A stretch of DNA of 64,000 nucleotides from positions 168,772,664-168,836,663 of the forward strand of contig CP136066.1 of NCBI GenBank assembly GCA_032622095.1, given 5' to 3'. Positions 47,785 through 60,199 of this stretch are shown one piece after another. Made by a program: the position numbers and the translations under genes. How positions within the stretch are numbered: the stretch's first letter is position 1; every line of letters begins with the position of its first letter. The stretch is from Siphonodentalium dalli (taxonomy: Eukaryota; Mollusca; Scaphopoda; Gadilida; Siphonodentaliidae). The notes under the pieces are model-generated. The model had not been told where the DNA came from and ran no database searches. It was given only the letters and a program-made list of their open reading frames with translations.

Positions 47785-49130
47785 TGCCTTAGCTTAAATA
47801 TATCGTATGCAATTATACACGACAAGAACTCGGTGTAACAGCCACTGCCACGCAAACAAGAGCATATACATATTGAACATGTGCATTCATATAGGTCCAC
47901 AACCCATTTCCATTTTCCACCCAACATGATCCATGAACATTAAACTCTTATTTTCAAAAGCGGATAAAATATGTTAAACACATCATAGGCCAAGTACTCC
48001 CTCGCCATTTAGTAATTTATCACATGTAGGTCCGACTAGTTTACAGTCAAATGTGGGCGAAACACTCGCATTTTCTGTTTCCGCCGTGGTCATTTTAACC
48101 CGTTCTTGGTAAAAAAAAACACAATAATCTTTGCAATGTAATGATAGTTAACATCTGAACGCATAAAATGAAAAAATATCGTCAAACATTTTGATCGCAT
48201 TGGGCTTCCATAATGTATTAATGTAGGCGTTGACAACAAAGGTCAGGGGTTGTTCATTACGAGCATTACGTTTTCGTTTAAAGATCGCGAGTATCGTTCT
48301 CGTTTAGCGATCGAAAAACGAGACATGGTCATTTTCAAGATTAACACATTTGCTTTTAAATGCGGAAAAGAATTTTAGCGATCGCGACCGAAACCACTGA
48401 ATATTCAGGTTTGAACCTCGATGTTTACCAATATATATATATGAATTTCTTTGTTTCCACCTGAAATCTCGAGTCACGGAGTCAGATTTGATTCAAAGCA
48501 AACTTGGTATCTCGTTCAATCGGGTCAAAATAAAGGTCAAGTTCACACCATATGGGTTATTTTCACAGAAGTCTCAGTTATATTGTATGCCCCTTCTCAA
48601 CTTAGAAAAATCAAATGTCTTCGTAATATTACTTTAGCAACAACAATTTTAAAACAAACCAAACTTGTTAGATGTATGTGGCTCAGTCGGATAAAAATAC
48701 AAGCCAAGTTTGAATAAACGTGCGGTTTATCGATTTTCACACGAGTAAATTACTCTTTACAATATCTACATGTCAAATGTCAACATACTAGCATGCGATA
48801 TCATGTTATAAAATGCTTCGGCCTGTAGCCCTAATTGCTTACGGATTTCAATATTGTGAAATCAAATATATATGGCTGCCAGAGGCTATTTTTGTTGGCC
48901 AGCATAATAAATGCACTGTTTCTCATCTACAGGTACAGGTCATTGTAAAAAAAATGACAAATTTCAAGATGTCAGATTGGAGCAACGATGTAACTTGTAT
49001 TAGTTGCAGCCTGTTTTAAAGTATTATGTGATAAAATTTCAGATGGCTGCAGACGGCCATGTTTTTTTTTAATTATATTTTATTTATTTTGCTTTAATAA
49101 TTTTAAATATCACATTCATTTATATGTTCA
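47785..49130. other. Gene-free stretch
   Basis: No supported coding region. Short ORFs at 48451-48717 and 48813-49019 match nothing recognised. Confidence 0.4.
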
Positions 49131-49136
49131 TTCAGG

Positions 49137-49527
49137 TAGAAGATCTCACCATAACCATGTCTATGGTCAACTTGTTTGGGTGGAAGATAATGAAAATTGA
49201 ATGTGCCAATTCGGACGAAAGCGACCCAGATGGGAATCCACTCGTAGAGAAGCGGTCAGCCTTTACAGTCTTAATGTCAATGGTAAAGCGACTGCCAAGC
49301 AAGAAAACGAAAAGGTGTGAATTTACTTTAATACTTTCTAGACATTGTTTTTTTTTATATATATCTTTCTATTTTTAACAGCTCTAAGAGCTCATTCCAT
49401 CAATGTATCACATGGAACAGATTTGTTTACCTATAATAATGGTTTGAACACGCAAATATCTTTTATGGGAGAACCTTCATTGATTAACGAATTAAGATTA
49501 ACGTCTGTTCTTCAAGAGACTAATTAA
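49137..49527 (+). CDS. Two candidate exons (unknown)
   Basis: After an acceptor (TGTTCATTCAG) an open stretch reads VEDLTITMSMVNLFGWKIMK and SDESDPDGNPLVEKR to a possible donor near 49313 (AAAAG|GTGTGA). A second acceptor (TCTATTTTTAACAG, about 49380) opens LRAHSINVSHGTDLF to a TAA at 49527. The composition is protein-like but no family is recognised. Confidence 0.28.
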
Positions 49528-50984
49528 CATTCAATTTGTAATTTGATGCGAAAGAGTTGATCGCCAAGGACTGACACCATGCATACTGAACAATTTGGCA
49601 CGGTTGGTTGGCGAGTGAGCGATTGAATTTAGGATACATTGTGATTGTTTAAAATCTCAATTTGAAAGGGAAAATCGTGACTTTATAACCAATGATGCTA
49701 AAGTACTATATAACAACACTTTTCCACCATTTTAGCATGAGATATATATTCTAATTATGCAAACAAGTTAGTGGGTTTTACACAAATTTGAACAACTATT
49801 TACGCAGTTTGATATAATTTTCTTGGAGACAAAAAAAACAACCACTGCATTATCGAGCTTGTGTACGCACTCAGTGTACCATCTGCAGTAATTACTTTCT
49901 GCGAAAAAACAAAATTCAAATATCATTATTACATCTTTTCGCAACCTACATTTTTATTCAACCACGTTTGTCGTAATCTTGCAGTGGTAACAACTCAATA
50001 TTCATTCACCTTCGCAGACATTATGACACACCATAATTCTTATAATTTAATTAAATGTAGTGAATCTCGATGCTGACATCGTTTTCATTGTTAATTTAAT
50101 TGAGCCTACTAGTAGTTCAGACGATGTTTTCAATGGAGGATTGTGGTCAATTTGCTTGAGATTTTCGGTGATGTTAGAATATTTACATAACTTATTGAAT
50201 ATTGTGCCAGTTATAGACTAGTGTTACCTCTATCGATGCACTTATCATATTATGTCTTTAGAGCAGAAAGAGCTTTGAGGGTAACATCTTTGCTCATGCA
50301 AACACCCATCGCGTTGAATTGTTTCAACGTCTGTTAAATGATAAAACAATTATAAAATATACATAATGATGATTATTCAAATTGTGGGGAAGGGGGTATA
50401 GGAGCGTGAAAACCAAATCAGTAATACATTTTCATTCATTTCGAAGCAGTTTAAGACAAAAGCGTCATACAACTCGAGGTATATGTTTGATACCGTACTA
50501 ATGTGATAAGCGTGCATTATGAATTTCCTGTCACTTACACAAAGGAGTGTTGGCAATTTATCCTGCTTTAAGGTATACGGATCCTCATCAACCATATGTA
50601 TATAGTGCAATGTTTTGTGTTACGTGTTTATGCATAATTTATGTGGTAAAATAACTATTATACACCGACCGATGGGAAGTTCGGGGCATATAGTTGAGGA
50701 CTTTGTCATGGTGCATCTGGTTTGTCTGTTTGGTTAGGATTTTATGTCGTTTTAGGCACAAGGCCACATCACGACTGAGAAATCAGAATCAATCGAAGCA
50801 ACTGTGAATTGGACTAAAACGGAACTAAATATATACAAATAAAAACACCCCAAAATCAGAGCGAGAGTGCTCAATTGGGGTCAGAACCATTAAGGTACTG
50901 ACCACTGTACAAACACATAGAACAAAATATCAAAAAAGGCAGCAATACTGTTTTGGAAACAGCCAAGTTATAAATATAATTAAG
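49528..50984. other. Gene-free stretch
   Basis: No supported coding region; one 77-codon minus ORF (50377-50610) is not recognised. Confidence 0.4.
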
Positions 50985-51120
50985 AAATAAATACACGGTG
51001 TAGAGGTATGTATGGTCAAGTTGTACCACAAAAAACTGATTGTAGGACGACGCGTAGCGAAGTCCTACAATCAGTTTTTTTGTGGTACAACTTGACCATA
51101 TACACCGTGTATTTATTTAT
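50985..51120. repeat. Palindrome (~135 bp) abutting the LINE
   Basis: AAATAAATACACGGTGTA and GGTCAAGTTGTACCACAAAA recur in reverse complement after a loop of about 13 nt around ACGACGCGTAGCGAA. Confidence 0.9.
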
Positions 51121-51125
51121 TTTGT

Positions 51126-53728
51126 AATACGACTGAAAGTTTAAGTGATACTCTATCATTCGTTAACGCATCCACTATTGATCTGGGCCACTCAGACCAT
51201 TATGCGACCACCATAGAACTACTTACACCCAATCGTAAATCAGAGACATGCATTCGTCAGGTATGGAATTATACCAAAGGTGATTACTTAAATATGAATG
51301 CAGAGATCCATGCCATAAATTGGACAGATGTTTTATCTGAAAGAGGCACAAACATAAATGTAAATACAATGGTAACCATTTCCACAGACATGTTCCTTAA
51401 TATTGCAAAAAAGTATATACCATTTCAAACAATTACAATTAGGACAAATGATAAACCATGGTTTGATAGCTCTATTAGATTAAATATAAGAACAAGAGAT
51501 CGCTTAAGAAAGAAAGCTTTAAAATCAAATACACAAATGCACTGGGACAAGTATAAACAAATTCGAAATAAGATAAACATGAAAAAATTTGCAAAAGAGA
51601 AATATTTGTTAAATCTGTATGAAAATTTGAAACTCAACACAGGTCCAAAGCAATTCTGGCATGTCGTGAAACAGCTGCTTAACAATTTTTCTAATAAGAG
51701 TAAAATCCCAACTCTAGAGTTTAACAACTCATTTTATGATTCTGATGAAGAAAAGGCTGAACTGTTGAACAAAATGTTTATAATGAATAGCACCATAGAC
51801 AGTTCGGAATCTGACATTCCCAATTTCGCAAATAGAACAGCATCAAATATAAGCTCGATAGAAACATCCGAAGATGAAATTTCAACTATTCTCAAATCTT
51901 TATCCACAAATAAAGCCAATGGTCCGGATGGTATCAGTAACAAAATGTTAAAGGAAAACCACAGCTCAGTATGCAAACCACTCAAAATAATATTTAATAA
52001 ATCGCTGAAGAGCTGTTGTTTTCCGGACACATGGAAACGTGCTGATGTCATACCATTGTTCAAAAAAGGAAAATCACAAGATCCAAATAATTACAGACCC
52101 GTTTCACTTCTCAGTTGTATTTGAAAAGTTCTCGAAAGAATCGTTCACAATAAAATGTTTACACATTTGCAATCCAGAGATCTCCTATATTCGCACCAGT
52201 CTGGTTTTATTCCCGGTCACGGAACGGAACTACAACTGATAGAAATTATTCATAATATAGTAGAAGCGCTTGATAAAGGTGATACGACATGTGCAGTATT
52301 CTGTGATATTTCCAAACCTTTGACAAAGTGTGGCATTGTGGTCTTATACATAAGCTCGATAAATATGGTATTAAAGGAGATATTCTTAAATGGTCTGTGA
52401 ACTACCTTGAAAATCGCAAACAACGCGTACGAATCAATTCCAGTTTTTCCGAATACGCACCTATAACAGCAGGAGTCCCTCAAGGATCCGTAATCGGGCT
52501 TCTTATGTTTCTCATATATATAAATGACATTTCGGACAATTTAGAATCCCGAGCTAGACTATTTGCCGATGATACATGTCTCATGAATGCAAACTCTGAT
52601 CTACAAACTTTAGAATCGTCGATAAATAATGACATGCGGAAAATCAATGAATGGGCTGAAAAGTGGATAGTCAAATTGAATAGTGCCAAAACTAAAGTAC
52701 TGCTGTTTACAAGTATAGAAAATATTATAAAACCAGATATAGTTTTCAATGGAGCTACCCTTGATTATACGCACAGTCACACACACCTGGGTATTGACAT
52801 CTCGGAAGATTTATCATGGAATATTCATATCGAAAATGTATGTACTAAAGCCTATGCAAGACTTTCCCAAATGAGAAAACTGAAATATCTTCTTAACCGT
52901 CAGACTCTCGAAATATTATATTTATCTCACGTCCGTCCATTAATGGAGTATGCTAGTTGTGTATGGTTTGGAGCACCTGACTATCTATTGAAAAGACTTG
53001 ATGATATACAGATCGAAGCTGCACGTATAGTTACAGGTTGTACAAAATCGGTCCCCCATGATAGGTTGCTCTTTGAACTCGGATGGGAGAAGATGGAAAG
53101 TAGGCGGTATGTTAAACGAATGAGTATATTTTACAATATTGCAAACGGCAAAGCCCCCGCCTACTTAACTCAGCTTCTTCCGTCAAAGGTTAAGGATAAA
53201 TGTGATTACGAACTGAGAAATGCATCAAATTTAAATCGTCCCATTTCAAATAGCAAAAGAACAGATAAAACTTTCTTCCCCACATGCGTTATGGATTGGA
53301 ACAAATTGGATGAAAAAAAAGACAGAAACATTCCACTCGATAGGTTCAAGAAAGCACTAGTAACTAAGCCATTAAAACCACCAACATATTTTTCATATGG
53401 TAAACGGCTATTAAACATCCTTCATTGTAAACTGAGGTGCGAATGTAGTAATCTACAAGCTGATAAACTTCAAAATTATATAGCAATTTCTGCTACATGT
53501 AGGTGTGGACATTCTGTAGAAAATGCTTTCCACTATTTTTTTGAATGCCACCTACACTTTGAAGAAAGAATTACACTTCGTAATAATCTTCTGCGCTTTA
53601 ATATACATTCAGTTAAACCACTAATATTTGGGGACCCGAACTTAAAACAATTAGAAAATATCTTTAAAGCTGTGCAAAATTACTTACGAGATACAACTCA
53701 AGAAGAAAATCCGACAAAGTTCTATTAA
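51126..53728 (+). pseudogene. LINE ORF2: endonuclease tail, reverse transcriptase, zinc knuckle
   Basis: An intact element would encode an AP endonuclease and reverse transcriptase for target-primed insertion. IDLGHSDHYATTIELL is the last endonuclease block (Ser-Asp-His). RT follows: NKANGPDGISNKML, NNYRPVSLLS, HQSGFIPGHGTE, VPQGSVIGLLMFLIYINDI and the catalytic FADDTCLM. After the thumb, CRCGHSVENAFHYFFECH is the C-terminal Cys-x-Cys-His-Cys knuckle. Two breaks are seen: an in-frame TGA at 52122-52124 and a one-base loss near 52312, in DIS-K|AFDK. Otherwise the frame is clean, so the insertion is fairly young. The mature frame from 52328 has no other stop. Confidence 0.85.
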
Positions 53729-54070
53729 GACGCTCGAATCATTTGAATGCAAATTGTAAAAATGTTAACAATGCACCACGAGGTACATGTATCACATTTA
53801 AAACAGCTACTTGAAATCATTATTGAAATTATTTAGAATTGGTGGGGTGGTGAGACTATACAAACTATTTTTCAAATAATATACAATGATATACTGTATG
53901 TATACACTTGTAAATATGTTATACCTATTGTGTTGACAACCCAAATTATTATGTATCAGTGTTATAACGGCAATTGGGAGAGGGGGTTATGTATAAGTGG
54001 ATCGCACTTGTCCTCCAATCCCAATGCCAATCTGTATTGTTATATACTTATTGGTAATAAATATGTTTAA
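51126..54070 (+). mobile_element. 5'-truncated non-LTR retrotransposon (LINE)
   Basis: The copy begins inside the endonuclease domain directly after the palindrome, runs through reverse transcriptase and zinc knuckle to a TAA at 53728, and has a 3' UTR of about 340 bp ending with AATAAA at about 54057. 5' truncation is typical of target-primed integration. There is no poly-A run at the end; TTATTGGTAATAAATATG closes it. Jockey/CR1-like group judged from motif style only. Confidence 0.85.
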
Positions 54071-54413
54071 ACCAAACAAGCAATGAGGCAATATAGCCCG
54101 ACCCTAGCTGCCGAATTTGTCAAACCACAAATAAATCGATCAAATTAAGTTCCGAGATCAAGAATGCTATGATAGTTCGCCATTCGTCCGTGCTAATCCG
54201 CATATATACAGAGGAATAACTCTATTCCACACAATGGCACATTATGTGAACAGAGCAGGTAGTCATGTGGTTAGGCGGACATGTGCAGACAAGTTTCCGT
54301 TTGCGATGACTCGAATTAAGACTCTGTCGGATCCATTGATTCCAAGTTCGCACAAAAACATGAACTGATGTCCAACCATTCCCATATATTAAACTGTTTT
54401 AAACTCTGATTAA
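54071..54413. other. Short gene-free stretch
   Basis: No supported feature between the LINE 3' end and the next palindrome. Confidence 0.4.
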
Positions 54414-54638
54414 ATGTACAGGCTGAGCGGTGATGACCATTGAAAAATAAATGGTTTTCGAAGCGGAAGTTTTTACCACAAATAATTCTTTAACACTACT
54501 ATATTAAGTTCAATTAACATTCCGCGGAATATCGATGGAATGATCCAATATAGTAGTGTTAAAGAATTATTTGTGGTAAAAACTTCCGCTTCGAAAACCA
54601 TTTATTTTTCAATGGTCATCACCGCTCAGCCTATACAT
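54414..54638. repeat. 225-bp palindrome (fold-back MITE)
   Basis: Arms of about 95 bp: ATGTACAGGCTGAGCGGTGA at the left end is matched in reverse at 54619-54638 with one or two differences. The inner arm TACTATATTG flanks a loop around ATTCCGCGGAAT. Confidence 0.92.
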
Positions 54639-54879
54639 TCTGGTGAGCATCTCAACAGTCATTGACTCTATTGCGTCTGATTCATTATCCCGTGGGTCGT
54701 CGAAGATTGGATTAAGTTATCTCCTATTTTGTTCACATATGCTGTTTTCTTTGTAAATAACTCACTGTTACATGGTCTAGGTCCTTATGTGGAGACAGGA
54801 GCTATAACACAGTGGGTACCTTCTAAGGGACCCCCATATGCGACAGCCACACATAAGCATGGGCGGGCTGGAGCTGAGT

Positions 54880-55244
54880 AACCAGCTCGAAGACTTCAAC
54901 AACATCTGCTCCAGTACCATGGCCTCGTACTACGCAAATACCAGGGTAAAAAGAAATTCCAGATGCCATATACCTACATCACTCTGGCAGTAACGAGGGA
55001 AGAAGAAAAGGCTGCTGGTGACCTCTCGAACAAGAAGAAACCAGAGTTGGTAAAGATGGCAACATCGAAGATGGGGATGAGTGGGTATGTGGAGGAGAGT
55101 GACATAATACAATCAAGGTGGGATGGTGGCGTAAAGCGGGGGCTTAAAAAAGATATGGTAGTGTTCGTTAAAGAGTTGGTGGCAATGAAGACAGAACAGA
55201 GAAGGGTGGCCGGTGAACACACGAGGGAGGTGTGTTCCTATTAA
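54880..55244 (+). CDS. Hypothetical basic/charged protein fragment
   Basis: An open frame from about 54885, with an ATG at 54963, encodes about 93-118 residues, rich in Lys and Glu: TREEEKAAGDLSNKKKPELV and later KRGLKKDMVVFVKELVAMK. Local GC content is clearly higher than the surroundings, which suggests real or recently active coding sequence. No family is recognised; the helical, charged composition would fit a retroelement ORF1/Gag-like piece. Confidence 0.35.
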
Positions 55245-56566
55245 AGGTTAGTTGTGGTCGTGTATTGTTTGAAGTGAAATTGTTCTGTTTACATTTCGTC
55301 AACGGGAGGGAATTAGGTCGAATTAATCGATGAATATCTGTCGTTATTGGTAGAACAGTGTGATTATATGGACTAACAACTGTAACACACTAACAGGTGA
55401 AAAACGCAACATTTCAATACCTACCTTCACGAATAACGTGTCTTTGCGCCCGCTGAGCTGGTTGTTCCGCTTTTCATTTTTGCCGAGTATGTAATCGGTA
55501 TTTTTCCATGATGGTGCTGCCCACGGATAGGTTGGCCAGGGTAATTTTTCCCAGGGTTGAAAGTTTTGGCTTCGATTAGTCGACTCTGTATGGTAAAAAA
55601 CTTTCAATCAAAATAACCAATTATGGATATTAGGAATACGGTACATTCTTTTATATAATATTCGATAGAATTACTACAGTAATGATGATGAAAGATTTAT
55701 ATTCAAACAAGAAACACCCATGTTACATCAAGTATTCATAATATCCACGCCTCTAACAAAATGTGATTTTTTGTCGTTCCAGCTTTCCGTACAACACTTG
55801 ATTGGACTGCAGAGATGCACCCTGCATGCGAAAGCGCGTGACTTTACGATAATCTTGTAGGTTTTGCATACGGGCACTTCCATGATGGATTCCAACACGA
55901 TTTTTGTACAGGTTGACACGAAGATTTTGTGCAATTAATGAAAGAAAGCGGCGTGGCGACCAACGAAAGATCGAAATTTCATCCAGAATTCATTCACAAT
56001 TTCATATTTTGGTAACATTTTAGTATCAAACTCTTTTTTGAAGCATGTTATTTGCTATTTTTCTCGGGCTCTGCGAATGTCCAAAACTCACCATCGTCTC
56101 GAACCAAAATATAACCTGCGCTTGTTGCTGTAAATTGAACGCAGCCGTGATAACGAAGTCCGTGCAAAACGGGCTATCGTCAGAAGGGGCAATAATAGCC
56201 AAATTTGGCTAAAGTAGCCAAATTTCAGGTTGACTCAGACCTGATATACAAGTTAAATCTATGAATATTATATTAATTTGTAATTGTACTTTCCATTTGT
56301 GTATATTGTAATTATAATCATCCTACCCCCCCCCCCCCGGGTTATAATACCGTACGGGGGTAGGGTAATCATGTAGTTAACTGACTCGAAGCTATGTTTA
56401 TGTGGTCGCCGATTAAATAAATGTAATAAGACATATTTTCTGTTATTGATGCTTAATCATTCTAGATGAGCTATCGCGGTCCTAAATATCCAGAACTGCT
56501 TCATTGAGCTGTTGCTTATGGCTTATAATCTATTTTGATATCTTCGGAAACCTTCCGAGACATATA
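55245..56566. other. Gene-free stretch with a C15 tract
   Basis: No supported coding region. 56325-56365 holds C(14)GGG followed by GTACGGGGGTAGG, an imperfect palindrome around CCTACCCCC / GGGGGTAGG. Confidence 0.45.
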
Positions 56567-57190
56567 TATAAATAACATACTCAACTACAACTCTGCAGCG
56601 ATACAATCATTCCGGACGCACAAATTAACGGAATTTGAAACATTGTTCTCAGTTAACGCGACGGGTGAATAAAAAACGCTCTTTATTCACACCATAAACG
56701 GAAATAACTGACAAAAACGCTCTTTAACGTTTCATGCTGGGCTCGCGTGTTCAATTTAATTGATTTGAGTTAGTCTTTCCTTTATCGTCACGAAGAGTGG
56801 TCGACGTATTTATAGACCTGATACGACCAGCGGAACCGGTCGGGATCTGTTCGACCTATTCAAAATGGCATCAACTCCAGACTGATTAAACCGCCCACTA
56901 TTTTTGGGCAGCCTGTGAACATTGGTATTCGAGAATATTACCTCAACCAGTTTGTTGTCATGTAAAAGTGCGTTTGTGTGTTCCTCGAACCTAGATCATG
57001 CCATGAATCTCAACTTCTATCCGGAGTAGAGATTCATGGCATGATCTACTACGAAGAGTGAGGTGACATTTGTTTTCTAAATCGAGAATGGTTATATTAT
57101 ATCTGTTTTCGAAACGGCATCACATGTGACATACATGTAACGCATACTAGAACGCTGTGTCGTGGAACTTCTCCATGTCATCATACGTAC
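56567..57190 (-). repeat. Partial, diverged third copy of the inverted-repeat arm
   Basis: It aligns with 17559-18190 of the right arm and its left-arm mirror. The shared blocks include TTCCGGACGCA, AAAAAACGCTCTTTATTC and TTTTTGGGCAGCCTGTGAA. Divergence is much greater than between the two arms. The hairpin at 56992-57048 is intact. Confidence 0.85.
56992..57048 (-). repeat. Hairpin, third copy
   Basis: Same 20-bp perfect stem; one loop base differs (CCGGAG for CCAGAG). Confidence 0.9.
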
Positions 57191-57409
57191 TTGCATAGTC
57201 ATGTTCACTGATCACCCAAAACATGCTTCTTCAATTTGGGCGTTACGACGGAACAGCCGCCGACAGGACACGGGTAAACAAGTTTTCCAGCTTTGCACCG
57301 AGTCGCTCGTCTCTTCCGGTTACTCAGAGTTGATCTCTTCGACTACACGTCAGTTGATCCCGGGGTGGACGATTCCAAGGTAAAGTTGAGCTGATGCCTG
57401 GACTTTCGC

Positions 57410-57991
57410 TCATATACTTCCTTGAATCCCAACGAAGGAACAATCCCACCCGTCATCATTTCCTGCGCACAAAATCACACCATTCCGGGCCCTATAAAAC
57501 TTCATGCCGTTTTGCATACACTTTTCCACGTCGATCGAGATGACTACCTGGCTGATGGAACTCGTGCCCGAAATGACAATAACCTTGTCATCCGGCTCAG
57601 CTGCAGAGAAGTGGATGTATTGACGCTTCATTTTGCTCAGCCCGGTGGTGCGAATCTTCTGACAAGACGCTACCGATGTGCCATGTAGAACCTTATCCAA
57701 CTCTGTGGGTGACGAGAACTCAAACAACTCCAGATCTTGCACTGGAATGGTATGTCCCTGCACCGCTCGGATCTTCCAAGTACCGTCCGCCCGATTGGTA
57801 AGCTGAAACCTCTGCTTGGTACAATTGGCGACCACCCGCTTCACATCTTCAACTGTAACTTCGACCATAGAGGAGCACTCTAGAAGTTTTGACAGCTGAC
57901 CAAATCCTTCCGAGTATATGCTATAATTTTGGGATAGATACACGATTCGTAATAGCCTGCAAACTGTTACGTTCGTCGACGACGTATGCAT
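57410..57991 (-). CDS. Tpt1/KptA family RNA 2'-phosphotransferase-like protein
   Basis: Tpt1/KptA enzymes move the splice-junction 2'-phosphate of RNA to NAD+. The 193-residue frame starts at ATG 57991. It covers almost a whole domain: winged-helix part with SEGFGQLSKLLE (20-40), VTVEDVKRVVANCTKQRFQL (46-64), RAVQGH (75-80; family consensus RANQGH), HGTS (103-106), MKRQYIHFS (121-129), SIDVEK, and RARNGVILCAG (157-167). Two expected catalytic positions look lost: the Arg-His pair of LRH is LRI (residues 14-16), and the Arg after SG (SG-x-R) is absent (SGTSSIS, 141-147). The Arg of RAVQGH remains. A catalytically dead or repurposed copy, or a pseudogene without premature stop, is therefore likely. 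The nearby partial arm copy (56567-57190) suggests mobile DNA around it. Confidence 0.8.
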   Translation of the reverse strand: MHTSSTNVTVCRLLRIVYLSQNYSIYSEGFGQLSKLLECSSMVEVTVEDVKRVVANCTKQRFQLTNRADGTWKIRAVQGHTIPVQDLELFEFSSPTELDKVLHGTSVASCQKIRTTGLSKMKRQYIHFSAAEPDDKVIVISGTSSISQVVISIDVEKCMQNGMKFYRARNGVILCAGNDDGWDCSFVGIQGSI

Positions 57992-58104
57992 ATAGAGTTA
58001 TCCTCCCTGCATCGGGTGGCAATCGCGCCGGATCCGGATATATGAGTTTTGAAGGTCACGCCGCACGAACAAATGGATAGGCCTATGCTAGTTCCCGTGT
58101 GATA

Positions 58105-58215
58105 TTACGTGCCCGTACCAAGTTTCGTCGAAATCGGTAGAGTCGTTTTCGAGTTCATCGCGGCCACACACACACCCTCACACACACACAAACTTTCCTC
58201 AAATATATATTAGAT
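58105..58215 (+). mobile_element. 3' tail of a LINE/SINE-like element
   Basis: GTACCAAGTTTCGTCGAAAT, an (AC)n stretch and an AT-rich end; similar to 44716-44805. Confidence 0.5.
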
Positions 58216-58700
58216 TTGAGCGATTCGGCAAATCTTGGCATTTGATTTGAAATATAAGATCGATTATGAGGGCGATAATATGAATATACCCAGTACTTAC
58301 TACATGTAAGCAGGAATATGTTCCCCCGACCACCAGGTAATGTTTATAGAGTTATTGCCTTCTGGCTCACTTGAGATTACAATAAGCTGTCTATTAGCAG
58401 TCTGTAGGTCAACATGGAGTGTTAACAGAAAAGGATTGTAAATTAAATTCATAATAAGAAATGCATAATATTAGCTTTTTTGCCGTAGGTACGCAGAAAA
58501 AAAATAATGTAAACGAGTAATTATAATATGCGAGTATACGCTATACTGTATGAGGGGTGCGAGTTTGTACATTTAGTATCCATCTCGTAACACCATTCCT
58601 AATTGAATTCATGTTCCCTGTTATCTCTTATGTTTATGCAATGGCCGATGTACGGGTTAACATCTGCCGATCCTGATCGGCCTCTTGTTTCAACCAATGC
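58216..58700. other. Gene-free stretch
   Basis: No supported feature. Confidence 0.4.
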
Positions 58701-58996
58701 ATCAATCTTAATTCTAAAAACCCCACAGTGTACTTAATAAAACGTTTACAGTTGGCAGACATTAACCAGTTGTGGTTGTATAATTGGAATTGGGCAACAT
58801 GCCTGATAACTTCATTTATTACATATCAGTAATACGAGGCACCCAACATCAATCTTAATTCTAAAACCCCTGCAGTGTACTTAATAAAACGTTTACAGTT
58901 GGCAGACATTAGACAGTTGTGGTTGTATAATTGGAATTGGGCAACATGCCTGATAACTTCATTTATTACATATCAGTCATACGAGGCACACAAGTC
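58701..58996 (+). repeat. 148-bp tandem duplication
   Basis: Copies 58701-58848 and 58849-58996 start ATCAATCTTAATTCTAAAA and differ at only a few bases. Confidence 0.92.
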
Positions 58997-59639
58997 CCAT
59001 CTACTCTTGCATGTCTAATCTTAACCTGCCTTATTGATTTGGTATTCAGATGGGAGATGCATTATGTTTATTAAGATTATACTCTTTATTTTCGTTCGGT
59101 TAAACCAATTATAACAATAGGTTTGGTCTTGTTTAGGGGAGTCCCGTCTATGTGTATCCCCAAGCTCGATTACTTTTATTTTTTGAGAAAGTGGAGATAA
59201 AACTCCTATTCTTGTAATTAGTATACTCACCTTATTGCGGACATATCATTGGGACCCGGTATACATTTATTTATCGGTAAGTATGATGCCGGTATTGTCT
59301 GCACGGAAGTATACTGGGTCGTTGACACTCGGTTTTTTTTTGCTGAAAAACGAACGCCCACATATGTACTTTGTTCTGCATTTGGATTGTTTGGTGTCTA
59401 ACTTTCATCGACTTCACCACATTGTCCATTGTGGGCCGATGGCCATATATTCTATTTGATATTTGATTTGATCTCAAATTGTTGAATAGGAATATAATTG
59501 AATTTAAGTGAAAAATTATAATCGCCGGGACTTATTAATGACAGCATTTTAGAAAATAGCATCAGTAATGTTTCATAATCATATGGCCATGTAAGTTTGT
59601 TTGTCATTTCCATGAAACTAAGATTCAAGAATCTTACTC
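58997..59639. other. Gene-free stretch
   Basis: No supported coding region; short ORFs on both strands match nothing. Confidence 0.35.
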
Positions 59640-60168
59640 TATAAAGATAAGTTATTACGTGGTCGTTTACCACCACGATTACGTCCTCGTTTAATTCCAC
59701 CTCCATTGCCACGTTTACCACCCGCTTACCCCACATGTGCTACTTCCTTCACTTTAGCCATCCACTACCACTCCACTCTCGTCACTTCCATCTTTCTGAC
59801 TAACTGGTCCAGCATTCATACAACCACGCTTATTTCCACGTTGACCTCAGCGTACAGTGTTGTCTCCATTTTCACCATCCACTACCACTCTACTCTCGGC
59901 ACTTCCGTCGTTCTGACTAACTGGTCCACAATTCATACAACCACGCTTACGTCCACGCTTCTAGACTTTTATCCCCACGTGCACTACCACCTCCATTTTC
60001 CTCATCCACTGCCACTCCACTTTCGTCACCTCCATCTTTCCGACTAACGCCATACAACCTCGCTTTCTTCCACGTTGACCTACACGCTTTCACCATCGTC
60101 CTTACTCCTAGTTTTACACCACTTCCCATGCTTACCTTTACGTCCACATCCCCATTTACCTTTCCCAT
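59640..60168 (-). repeat. Coding minisatellite (~120-126 bp units)
   Basis: Three units on the minus strand each encode a version of KRGCMN-GPVSQKDGSDESG followed by VVVDG (59760, 59880 and about 60003, + coordinates). The final part encodes GNGGGIKRGRNRGGKRPRNN before a stop. Stops and frame changes occur between units. The sequence follows the PHD finger in the same direction, so it is probably the C-terminal tail of that gene. Confidence 0.6.
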
Positions 60169-60199
60169 TTACATTGACGTTTCACTATCATCCTTCTCC

